From assembly GCA_003427395.1 (NCBI GenBank), contig BFEA01000054.1, positions 776,424 to 807,999 on the forward strand: 31,576 nt of DNA, written 5' to 3'. The stretch is from Chara braunii (lineage: Eukaryota > Streptophyta > Charophyceae > Charales > Characeae). The translations under genes were made by a program, and so were the position numbers. Below the pieces are notes generated by a model, which was not told where the DNA came from, ran no database searches, and saw only the letters and a program-made list of their open reading frames with translations. Of the stretch, positions 20,263-29,045 are shown one piece after another; position 1 is the stretch's first letter, and every line of letters starts with the position of its first letter.

Positions 20263-20574
20263 AGATGGAGGCCTGCTGCACATCTCCTGGCAGAGAGGTT
20301 CCGTTTGTCCGGGAGGGAGATCATGGAGGCGGGACAGGAGGAAGATGCAACCTGCTGAGGACAGCGGGACAGGAGGAATATGCAATCTGCTTAGGACGAG
20401 AGTGGCTGGTGCACATCAGGAGGATTGGATAAGCTTCTGAATGACAGTGCACTGCGTCAATCAGTCGATCAGCGAATCACCTATTAACTGGAGGTCCGTT
20501 CTGATCAATGCCGCTGCCGCGGAGTTCCTTGCCCATAACGAAGGGAGCATGGACTCCATGGAGTGTGTTTTCTT

Positions 20575-21092
20575 GGGAAAACTCCATCTGTACCGCACGT
20601 AAAGGTGGGAATACCGGCTATACCCAGTCCCAGCACCAACTTGCGTCAATACCCAGAAAACGGCTGGTGGAAATGGTTTGCATGCCCAGGACCAAGGTGG
20701 ACCCAGTTTGGTACGACAAAATTGCAGTTATAACCAACTATCGGAATGCACAAATTATGGACATACCCAGGCAAAGTATGGGCACACCTGGGACCTCAGG
20801 AGGAGATGCCAAATTGTTCATATACCCTGCTACCGGATGGCTGAAATTATGCTCATACCCAGCAGCCGTTGGGCCACAATGGTCTACTTGGTGGACATTA
20901 GCATAATTTTGTGTGTGCTCCGAATCCAGGGCCTGCGGGATCGGTTACACCTACAATTTCTCGTAGGGGAAAAGTTGGGTACTATGAAAAGTTGAACACC
21001 CTCCAGGTATAGATGCAAGACTTAGTTCGGCCTGGGACTGGGTAAGCGGGTATTCCCATCTTTAAGTGGGGTACAGAAGATGCAATTTTCCC
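20575..21092. mobile_element. Foldback/MITE-like element with ~67-bp terminal inverted repeats
   Basis: The left arm, 20575-20640, starts GGGAAAA and includes GTGGGAATACCGGC and ACCCAGTCCCAG. It pairs with the complement of 21025-21092 at roughly 80 percent identity. Between the arms the sequence is a degenerate array built around CATACCCAG-type words. There is no convincing target duplication (flanks CTT and TTT) and no transposase. Open frames through it are incidental. Confidence 0.65.
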
Positions 21093-21165
21093 TTTGTTCT
21101 CTTTTTTTCTTTTTCCCTTCTTCTAAAGGAAAGGACGATGGCCTTGAGACATCATCGCATCATTG

Positions 21166-21281
21166 AACCGACTGGACCTGGGTAATTCGGAAGTATGTTA
21201 TTTTGTTGATCTGATTGCATCTGGATTCGAACTTGGGTCTGTATTTCAACAGTTCATGGCTGTACCGACTGAGCTATGGCC
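21166..21281 (-). mobile_element. tRNA-headed SINE-like repeat, copy 2
   Basis: On the minus strand it starts GGCCATAGCTCAGTCGGTAC, with a perfect A box TAGCTCAGTCGG (21265-21276) and a B box AGTTCGAATCC (21223-21233) at tRNA spacing. The body ends GAATTACCCAGG plus about 20 bp, as in copy 1 (4726-4842). The anticodon and T stems pair poorly, so it is not a functional tRNA. I see no clear target duplication. Confidence 0.7.
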
Positions 21282-21289
21282 GCTGATAC

Positions 21290-21970
21290 GTGGAGTGTGT
21301 TGGGCTCCCATTGCCTTTTTTTTTTTTTTTTTTTAACACAAATGCTAATCATAACCATTGGCACTCCCGAAACTGTTTATAACTTAAAAGAAAAATAAAT
21401 GAAAAATAAAAAAGACTGAAAAATCTCAAGAACGGCAATTGGGGTCGTAAAAAAAAGTTGAAAACAAACAGCTGACTCAGCTGAGTAAGTAGCACACTAA
21501 GCACAGAATGTAACTTGCTAGAGAAAGTAGGAGGACCAAATGTGCCATGTTGCAGATGACCATGGGCGAACATAATCGATGTACTCATCTGCCACCTCAT
21601 CATCTGCTTCCTCACACACAGAACGCAAAACCATGGAGGAAGACAGAGGGCGGCCAAATGACTTCCTGAAAGAAAACAGCCACCGTCCCCCCTCTTAGTC
21701 TGCATTGTGTGCTCATTGAGTCATTGCCACACTGCACTTCAGAAAAAAAAGCTCTCTGCATTTCTTCCGTGTCTTCCCGGTCTGTTCGGGGGCAATTTCT
21801 GTGCACACCCTCTCATCTCACAAGAGTGACTCTCCTGCTTTGTACATGCTTGCGCGTTCTGGATCAGCAAACAGAAGATCATACCCCCTCCCCCTCTTCC
21901 CCTCCTCCCCTCCTCCCTGCTCCTGCGCCGCAGTGTCGCTGCGGCGCGTCCACTTGTTTGTTTTTGATGT
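21290..21970. other. No recognisable gene
   Basis: A T-homopolymer (about 21317-21334) is followed by overlapping frames of 64-118 codons on both strands without motifs. Confidence 0.4.
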
Positions 21971-22063
21971 GGACCATTTCTCAATTTATGTGTGTCATCC
22001 TCGTGCAGGGGCTATGCTAGTATTCTCTATATCGCTCCAATTTTAACGGATGTCCTGAAAGAC
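21971..22063 (-). pseudogene. U6: Full-length U6 snRNA-like sequence
   Basis: Read from 22063 on the minus strand it covers U6 almost end to end: GTC...GGACATCCG, TTAAAATTGGAGCGATA, the AGC triad in TAGCATAG, CCCCTGCACGAGGATGACAC, and GAGAAATGGTCC at 21971-21982. The ACAGAGA box, which pairs with the 5' splice site, is altered to ATAGAGA. No run of Ts follows the 3' end, and no TATA or plant upstream element is seen at the usual spacing. It is best called a U6 pseudogene. It shares TTAAAATTGGAGCGATA with the fragment at 5493-5546. Confidence 0.85.
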
Positions 22064-22151
22064 AACGTTGCCACCGTTTCTCTGCGTAGCTATCATTCTT
22101 TTTGGAAGGCTTTCTTCTTGGCTGTAAGTCCATCTGGCTTGTCGCTACCTT

Positions 22152-22220
22152 AACGTACGGTCATTATAGCTGTATTTGACACACCTTTCAGTCTAGATAC
22201 AGTTATAATGGCCGTACGTT
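22152..22220 (+). other. Perfect 24-bp stem hairpin (miRNA-precursor-like or small foldback)
   Basis: Arm 22152-22175 and arm 22197-22220 are complementary over 24 positions. The two non-Watson-Crick positions are both G-U if transcribed from the plus strand, but A-C if from the minus strand. The loop is 21 nt. No terminal repeat or target duplication marks it as a transposon. Confidence 0.6.
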
Positions 22221-22256
22221 GTATTCGGGGGAAGAAGGTAGGCTAGTCAGCTAGCT

Positions 22257-22496
22257 GCTTATTGTGTGCGAACTGCAATGAATTTCAGTTCCCACCATCT
22301 CTATCAGCAGGTACCAGGCTGCTTCCCTCTCCATCTTTGTCGGAGAACACCTCCTCCTCTTCTAGAGAGTGGCTAGAGGGGCTATTCTGAGTGGGGTGAT
22401 CCATACTTTTGTTTTTTGTTTTTTTGGGGACATACTTTTTTTCATTTCACCTGTTTGGGGCTTGCAGAGTTTGATAGTTAGTAAAATGATGAGAAG
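22257..22496. repeat. Artefactual duplicate of 22516-22755
   Basis: All 240 bp are identical to 22516-22755, and the two copies are separated only by the sequencing-adapter mosaic end. Perfect identity plus the adapter indicates a mis-assembly. The true sequence probably joins 22256 directly to 22516. Confidence 0.95.
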
Positions 22497-22515
22497 AGAT
22501 GTGTATAAGAGACAG
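22497..22515. other. Tn5/Nextera mosaic-end adapter (contaminant)
   Basis: AGATGTGTATAAGAGACAG is the exact 19-bp Tn5 mosaic end used in Nextera libraries. The frame through it contains DVYKRQ, the familiar translated adapter signature. It is not genomic. Confidence 0.98.
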
Positions 22516-22755
22516 GCTTATTGTGTGCGAACTGCAATGAATTTCAGTTCCCACCATCTCTATCAGCAGGTACCAGGCTGCTTCCCTCTCCATCTTTGTC
22601 GGAGAACACCTCCTCCTCTTCTAGAGAGTGGCTAGAGGGGCTATTCTGAGTGGGGTGATCCATACTTTTGTTTTTTGTTTTTTTGGGGACATACTTTTTT
22701 TCATTTCACCTGTTTGGGGCTTGCAGAGTTTGATAGTTAGTAAAATGATGAGAAG

Positions 22756-23203
22756 AGGGGGGGGGGGGGGGGGGAAGGGGGGCGATCCATTCTCTTTCTT
22801 TTTCATGAAACCACCACTACCTTTGCAAGCTGTAGTCCCATTCGGGAAAATGACGTCAAGCGCAAAGTTCGGGGCCCCGGGAGAGGGTTGGCAAAAACAA
22901 GACATTTGGGCCTTGTCGGCCCGATCGGAGAAAAAAAAAAGAAAAAAAAAGAAACTGCAGAGTTGAAGGGAAGACGTCGGGGAAAGCCATGAAGGAAGTG
23001 TGCTCACAGCAGTGCGTCAAGGAATGCATCTGCCCAGAATCATTAATAGTTTCGATTTTTGTTTTTTGTGTTTTTTATTCTTTTCTTCTAAGTTAGTTTT
23101 TTTTCTTTTTTTATTTTTTAGTGCCCTGCTGACGAGGTAGGGCGCTTTCCACGGCCAACTGACACTTGCAACCAACGGGGCACTCTCACATGTACTCAAG
23201 ATT
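22756..23203. other. Poly-G tract and unassigned DNA
   Basis: A G-run of about 18 (22757-22774) follows the duplicated segment. After it come a purine-rich run and T-rich DNA, with no gene recognised. The tract coincides with the end of the artefactual repeat, so local sequence quality is doubtful. Confidence 0.5.
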
Positions 23204-23337
23204 CTGTATCCAGCTGCTTTTACGTCCAAGTAGTTGTTGCTGTTGTTGCTTCTTTTTTTTCCATACAGCCGTGTGTGTTGAGGGCTGTAACGCCTGTTGG
23301 GAGGGCATATTCTCACTTGTGGCCAATGCTCTGTATC
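23204..23337. repeat. Dispersed repeat, copy 1 (relative at 27024-27151)
   Basis: Shared landmarks in order are CTGTATCCAGCT, CGTCCAAG or CGCCCAAG, AGTTGTTGCT, GAGGGC-GTAACGCC, and CCAATG-TCTGTAT. A second CTGTATCCAGCTGCTTTT at 23331-23348 shows that the unit begins again, so this is at least partly tandem. Homopolymer T and G runs follow. Confidence 0.7.
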
Positions 23338-23474
23338 CAGCTGCTTTTTTTTTTTTTTTTGGGGGGGGGGGCGCGAAAGCTCCAATCTATTCGTGGGGAT
23401 CATCACGTGCTGAGAACCGGGCTCAGCGTCCCTTTGAAATACAACTGAGAATATGCAACATGAAAATTGAGATA

Positions 23475-24830
23475 CCGGGGCCATTACCCGGCTTTGGCTA
23501 AGAAAAAAAATTGAGTTACTTAACAAGTTACTACGTCAGACTTCAGAGAAATTCAGAAAACCGACTCAAACCCCCCCATCAATCCTCTTTACCACCCTCC
23601 GGCAAGACTTACTGCAGCAGAGCCACCATCTCCGCTACTGCTGTGCCCTATTTCCGTCCTACGAGCTAGCCCCTTTTTTAGTAGGACGCTCGTTATCCAA
23701 CCAGCTACTTATCCCCCTCACCTCTTTGAAAGAAAAAGCAAGACATGTGCACGATTCAGGAAAAAACTCAGACACCCCCAGTCCATACCCTATCCCCACT
23801 CCGGCAAGTCTTACTGCAGCAGAGCCACCGTCTCTGCTGCTGTTGTACCTTATTACCATCCTACCAGCTAGCCTTCTCGCTAGTAGGACGCTTGATATCA
23901 AACCTTCTTCACCCACTCACCTAGGCAAAAGTTCAAGAAACGTCTCGAAACCCCCCATCCATCCTCTTTACCTCACTCCGGCAAGACTTACTGCAGCAGA
24001 GCCACCATCTCTGCTGCTGCTATACCCTATTTCCATCCTACCAGCTAACCCCTTCACTGGTAGGACCCTTGATATCCCACCATCTACTTCCAACACCAAC
24101 TTGAAGGTTTAGGGAACCGGGGCCATTACCCGGCTTTAGCGAAGAAAAATTGGAGCCAGATTAAGATTTTTTTTTTCTTCAAAGTAAGGCGCTCATTAGA
24201 CACTCCTAAAAATGCCTGTTTTTAGGATTGCATCGTCGTTGCACGCGATCCTAAATCCGATTTCAAGATCGAAAATGTGAAAACGGCGTTAGGACGAATC
24301 CTAAAGAATTTAGGATTCCCCAGGCAAATTCGTCCTAAATTTTTCAGTAGCCCCCAACCTACTGAAATTTTTAGGATTCCCACGTTTGACAGAGTCGTGA
24401 CCACGTGCGCATGGCACCGTTGTCTTGGACTCCTGGTGCACCCTATTGGCTGAAACCCTGAAGCATGACTTTTTTTCTTTTATTTTTTTTCTTTTTAATT
24501 ACGACTTTCTTTTAGGACTGGTCCTAAACGATGGTCTTTTAGGAATGCGTGTAACCACGACGCACAAAATTCTAAAAAACCTTTAGGACTGTCCTAAAAA
24601 TTTTAGGATTCTTTTAGAAGTGTCTAACGAGACCCTAACTACAACAAGAATTCAGAAAACGACTCAGAAAGACCCCCATCAAACCTCTTTACCTCACTCC
24701 GCCAAGACTGACTACAGCAGAGCCACCATCTCTGCTGCTGCTATACCCTACTCCCATCCGACCAGCTAGCCCCCTCACTAGTAGGACACGTGATATCCCA
24801 CCATTTCCTTCTCCCACCCACCTTATTCTC
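23475..24830. repeat. Satellite-like array, ~180-200 bp units, interrupted by a MITE
   Basis: Units start near 23551, 23753, 23930 and 24650. They share TTCAGRAAAC, CCTCTTTACC, ACTCCGGCAAGACT, GCAGCAGAGCCACC, TCTGCTGCTG, CATCCTACCAGCTA and TAGTAGGAC. A linker, CCGGGGCCATTACCCGGCTTT, occurs at 23475 and again at 24117. The MITE (24188-24635) separates units 3 and 4. Each unit carries two potential hairpins. Open frames across it are incidental. Confidence 0.75.
24188..24635. mobile_element. PIF/Harbinger-type MITE, 448 bp
   Basis: The terminal inverted repeats are GGCGCTCATTAGACAC (24188-24203) and the complement of GTGTCTAACGAGACCC (24620-24635), matching at 13 of 16 positions with homology continuing inward (CTCCTAAAA / CTTCTAAAA). 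They are flanked by TAA on both sides (24185-24187 and 24636-24638), the TWA target duplication typical of PIF/Harbinger elements. The interior is full of TCCTAAA/TTTAGGA words in both orientations. There is no transposase, so it would need one from elsewhere. Confidence 0.8.
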
Positions 24831-24959
24831 TTTTTAAGGTACCCAAGAACACTTACAGTAATTCAGAGAGCATGAGAATAGGCCGCAAAGGTCCTCCAAA
24901 TGCTCCAAAAACGTCGAAATCCCTCACAAACCCTTCCAAAGTCCTCCAAAACTGTCTTA

Positions 24960-25700
24960 CTCCTTGCCGAGCTCTTCCAGTCCTCACACCCCCACATCCT
25001 GCTGGGTTACAGGGCAACACAACTTACCCCAGCTCCGACCAGCGTCATCCCGACAGCAACCCTTGGATGTCCCGTGGAATGCCCACCCCAAAGCATCCCC
25101 AGATCTCTCTATCAGGCCTCACGCTCCTGCATTGCAGATTACAGGGCAACTCCCCAGCACCGGCCCGCGTCGTTGTAGCATCGAACAGCCGCAGATCACT
25201 GAGTATAACAGCGTCGAAGCCACCTTAGGACGAGTTAGTAGGAATCCCAGAGTCCTAAAAACATTCCAGGACCACCAAACGACCAACTCTTATTGAGATT
25301 TTCGTCATGAGATTTATGAGAGTGGGAGAGGCGAAACTAAAACTACCTACTATCCTAAACTCCCCCGCTCAATCGACGGAGTGTCAGTCCAGGCTTTCAG
25401 TCCTCGTACCAGAACTCACTTGATCTCATACCCTCTTCTGCTAGGGTAACAGGGTACCACAACCCTCCCCAGTACCGACCAACCTAGTTCTGACGGACAG
25501 GAAGTGCCTTCCTCCCTCGACAATTCCCTTAGCGGCAAGCCCCTAAATAGGTTACAGGGTCAATACCCCGGCGTCGACCATGTTGGACGGTCTGCTTATG
25601 AGTTCGACATAACTTCACAGGCCTCAAGCTCCCCTCGGTCACAAAGCACAAGCTCCAGCACCGGCCTATGTCGTCCCAGCATCGTCCTTCTAACCTACTT
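24960..25700. repeat. Degenerate repeats of a ~50-bp TTACAGGG...CCGACC motif
   Basis: Related segments lie at about 25005-25056, 25138-25190, 25445-25495, 25551-25590 and 25635-25680. They share TTACAGGGCAAC-like starts and CCAGCACCGACC-like middles, often with GTCGT or GCGTC after. Spacing is irregular (about 105-307 bp). No gene is recognised. Confidence 0.5.
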
Positions 25701-26733
25701 ACCATAACCGACAACATTCCTCTGTTGAGAACCCCTTTACTACCTTCAATCCTCCAATTCTAGCTTCCCCCCCTGATTTTTTCGAATAGAAAATCCTTCA
25801 GAAGCCTACTCGAAAATTGGTAATCAGGAACGAATTTTGGGAAATCTATTTGAACCATCTTCTGGAATTTACAATTGGAAAAAGCGATTAATAAATTCAT
25901 CTAGGATATCCATTAGTGGACTCACGAATATCTGAAACCATCTTGAAGTTCTGGAATTTAGAATTGGAAAAAGCGATTTAAGATCATTGATAAAGAGAAC
26001 AAACTATATGGCAAGGAACATGCTCTTGAATGAAAGTTGCGCAAAAAATCACTACGAGCGATATCAAGAATTGTCAAAGAAACAAAAAGGAAATATCGAG
26101 TTGATCATCGAGCGAAAACTAGTACAAGATCATGCCAGTCGATCAGCCTAGAAAAAAACAATCGAGGATCATGAATCAAAATCCCAAGTTATTATCCATG
26201 GAACACAACATGATTAAAAAGTTGGTTACAAGGGCATTAGTGGATTTCAAAGCCACGCGTGGGTGAAATTCCAAATCAACAAAACAGGCTCCTATCCCTT
26301 CTTCCTCACCCCACCACTTTCCTCCCACCCCTCGAACCCTAACCCTGCGCCTTTGGGGGAGGAAAGACTCCCTTCCTCCCACTGCTAACTTTTCAAGCTC
26401 AAGGCAGGACTAGCACCAAAGACATAAACGACAATCTTCAATCCCCTCTCGAAAACAAAAACGGTGTGGCACTCCCTCGCCAAGCCTGTTGACAAGTCAC
26501 CACAGAGGGTCCAAAAAACACTCTAACTAACCTCCTCCCGTACAGCTGAGGAAGAGGGAAGGGATTCACCTACTGCGTCGCCTCTACCACCCAACCATGG
26601 CTTACTTAGGTAAACTTACCTTCCGGACTATAGACTGAGTGAGGATAAGTCAAGTAGATCATTAGGACAGCCATCGATATGAAACGCAGCTGAAGAAGAG
26701 GAAGAAGACCGATGATTCGCCGCAGCACTCCCC
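25700..26733. other. Unassigned DNA with a short local duplication
   Basis: A segment around TCTGGAATTTACAATTGGAAAAAGCGATT (25861) is repeated 89 bp later (25950). The frame 25936-26151 (+) reads a 71-codon charged peptide ending at TAG 26149. It lacks an early ATG and a known domain. The remainder shows nothing recognisable. Confidence 0.35.
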
Positions 26734-26792
26734 ATGATGCTCATGCCGACCTTCACACCGCAAAAAGCCGACTATGAAGACGTACTTTTCTT

Positions 26793-26972
26793 CACGCCAT
26801 CTCCTGCCACCGCACCACTCTTCCAGCGTCATCTCACCGCCACTCTATCCGCCGCCCATGCCAACATGCAAGCGCACCTCATCACGCCCTCTCCTACCAC
26901 CGCGCCACTCCTCCAGCGTCGTCTCACCGCGACTCTACCCGCCGCCCATGCCAACGTGCAAGCGCCCCCGCG
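26793..26972. repeat. 90-bp tandem duplication, two units
   Basis: The units at 26793-26882 and 26883-26972 are close copies (CACGCC-TCTCCT-CCACCGC, CTCCAGCGTC, TCTCACCGC, CGCCGCCCATGCCAAC). The period is a multiple of three, so frames such as 26734-27153 (+) stay open. That frame then runs into the dispersed repeat at 27024, so I do not accept it as a gene. Confidence 0.8.
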
Positions 26973-27023
26973 TCAACCGGGTAGTCTCAGTCCGGTCGGG
27001 TGCAGCGCTCCCGGTAGCGCTGC

Positions 27024-27151
27024 CTGTATCCAGCTACTTTCACGCCCAAGGAGTTGTTGCTTTTTTTCCTTCCCCCCCCCCCTATTGTCGTGTTTTGCTG
27101 AGGGCAGTAACGCCCTTTCGCAGACTCTCACGTGTACCCAATGTTCTGTAT
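27024..27151. repeat. Dispersed repeat, copy 2 (relative at 23204-23337)
   Basis: It has the same landmark order as copy 1, with T and C homopolymers in the middle (about 27060-27083). Confidence 0.7.
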
Positions 27152-27159
27152 AAGGCGCT

Positions 27160-28100
27160 GATCCCACAATACACAAAAAGAGAAAAAACACGAAAGTCCC
27201 TAAAAAGAAGGCAACGGGTCGGACGGGGCGGAAAAGCAAACTCGGACCCCACACTAACGTCATCCGCGGGTCTTTCCCAAGGACTGCGGCAGGATTTTTT
27301 GGCCTTCCACGGTGACGGACATTCCTGTGGACCACCGTATGGCCTGGCCTCTCCAAGTGGGTGACACGGCATCTGCCAACGGCCAGGAGAGAGTGGAACC
27401 TGGCCCATTTTCACCAAGGGCGGACATCGAAAACGACTCATTTTCGCGGCAGCTTTTCCGGTAGGGGTAGGGGTCCTCAAGTTTTCCATTTTGTGTAGCA
27501 CCGTTGGGCCGTCCATCACGGACTTCGCGCCACGTACACAAAAACCAAAAACGTACCCCTAACAAAGCGCCGCGCCCTCCTACACGGCAAAGTTGTGGGA
27601 TCCCATTTCGTGAGCGGCGCAACAGGAAGAGGACGCAGAAAGACTTCCCAACTTCACAAGGTGAATTTAAGATAACCATGGTTGCATTTTGCCATATTCC
27701 GTTTTTCTTCTTTTTTTTGTCGGTCGTCACTCTTTTTCCTTTTTTTTTTTCCACAAAAGTCCAGGGTGTTGTAGAGTCCAAGTACCAGGCACACTTTGAT
27801 CGCTGGGAGCCATCAGCCATGGCTGCCTTGAAGAGACGGGACTGCACTTCCCATTCCATCCTCACGCCAATACGCATAGAGCATCCCCTATCCCCACTAT
27901 CCTACCTCAGTGTGACCCACACTCAGGACCGTTACCCTACCAGTATCGAGGGGAACTTGGACCGAACAGTAGTGACAGGCACCAGGGTTAAGGGCTAGCG
28001 ACCCAGCCCTGGTGGAAGCATCGTCGAACGAGCCTCATCGCACGGGAACTTCGGACGCCAGGCTCAAGCAATCACTCACTAGCCCCCTATGTTAATCAAC
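27160..28100. other. GC-richer DNA with an unassigned 205-codon minus frame
   Basis: The frame 27260-27877 (-) runs 205 codons and overlaps plus frames of similar size (27504-27998). It crosses two T/A homopolymers (27708-27720, 27735-27751) that encode Lys runs, and has no recognised domain. It could be a fragment of a gene or chance. I do not assign a product. Confidence 0.3.
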
Positions 28101-28101
28101 G

Positions 28102-28312
28102 AGTAACTCACGCCCTCAACTCTCCCACCACAGACCTAGCCGCATATTTAAGCCAGGGTACTTATCATCGGGACGCCTATCATCATCAGTGGTTGACCAC
28201 CCGACCAACCGGTGACTCACGCCCGCAACTCTCCCACCACAGACCCTAGCTGCATATTTAAGGCAGGGTACTTATCATCGAGACGCCTAGCATCATTATT
28301 ACTTGATCATAC
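28102..28312. repeat. Tandem repeat, period 109 bp, two units
   Basis: The units start near 28102 and 28211, sharing CTCACGCC, CTCTCCCACCACAGACC, GCATATTTAAG, CAGGGTACTTATCATCG and GACGCCTA-CATCAT. A C-homopolymer (about 28313-28331) follows the second unit. Confidence 0.9.
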
Positions 28313-28566
28313 GCCCCCCCCCCCCCCCCCCAACACACACAGCCCATTTTTGGGCATTATAGTTTTTTTGTGTATACTAAATATTGTATGCATGCCTTAT
28401 CGTTGTTTTTTTCCCCCCCATTGTCAACACTGCTCCCCACCATGGATCATCTGTGAAGTGAACACTGGTGACAGGTGCGCGTATAACCCTCGACCAGTCT
28501 ACGTGACGTTGTGTAATAGACTGTGTGTTGTAAATGTGCCCGTAGACAGTATCTGGGGTAGTGTTC

Positions 28567-28579
28567 ATGTGTGAGATAT
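28567..28579. repeat. SINE target-site duplication, first copy
   Basis: ATGTGTGAGATAT, identical to 28705-28717. Confidence 0.8.
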
Positions 28580-28704
28580 GTGATGGTGACAGGCCTATCT
28601 AGACGTGAGCCCCCCAAAGTCCGATGCCAGACTCGAACCTGCAACCTACAACATGTATCTGAATGGTTCTACCCTTTGCACTACTACCACTGGAAACGAA
28701 CGTA
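28580..28704 (-). mobile_element. tRNA-headed SINE-like insertion with perfect 13-bp target duplication
   Basis: On the minus strand the element starts near 28704. It has an A-box-like CCAGTGGTAGTAG, then a B box GGTTCGAGTCT (about 28629-28639), then GC-rich sequence ending near 28580. It is exactly flanked by ATGTGTGAGATAT on both sides, as expected for target-primed retroposition. No poly-A tail is seen. At 125 bp with no coding capacity it would rely on a partner retrotransposon. Confidence 0.75.
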
Positions 28705-28717
28705 ATGTGTGAGATAT
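28705..28717. repeat. SINE target-site duplication, second copy
   Basis: ATGTGTGAGATAT, identical to 28567-28579. Confidence 0.8.
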
Positions 28718-29045
28718 CTAGGCTGGGGGAGACCAGAACAACCATAGCCAACAACAGCAAGCAACCAACGTGAAGTCTAGACCGGCATACAAACCCATGG
28801 ACTAACCCTTGGGTGGTGCGCAGGCAGTGTCTGTAATAGCTTACCATGCATCAGCCCAAGGGGTGTGTGTCCACATTTAATCATGTAGTTAAAATACTGG
28901 CGGGAGCAACTTTTTTTGGGGGGGCTACAATCCTTCGAAAGACGTAAAAAATGAACATGCCTTTCAGCTGAATGGTATGCAATCGCAAGTGTGGCGGGTG
29001 TATTTCCTTTTTCTTGGTGCAAAACCCCCGTTTTAAAAGAACCGA
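28718..29045. other. No recognisable gene
   Basis: Spacer with short minus-strand frames (82 and 109 codons) and no motif. Confidence 0.4.

Noticed and set aside
21166-21281. Functional tRNA gene
   Set aside because: The T and anticodon stems do not pair, and the downstream tail is shared with another copy at 4726-4842, which points to a SINE.
22369-22966. Two near-identical proteins beginning MARGAILSGV as a tandem gene pair
   Set aside because: The first is created by the artefactual duplication and ends in translated Nextera adapter; the second copy is the same DNA.
23551-24830. CRISPR array
   Set aside because: The repeats are long, diverged and contiguous, without short conserved repeats and unique spacers, in an evidently eukaryotic context.
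26320-26360. Interstitial telomere repeat (CCCTAACCCT)
   Set aside because: Only about one and a half units are present, which is not above chance.
26734-27364. Pro/Ser-rich frames of 139 and 196 codons as genes
   Set aside because: They run through a 90-bp tandem duplication and then into a dispersed repeat also found at 23204-23337, with homopolymers.
27260-27877. 205-codon minus-strand frame as a gene
   Set aside because: It overlaps comparable plus-strand frames, crosses homopolymers giving Lys runs and has no recognised domain. It is left as unassigned.
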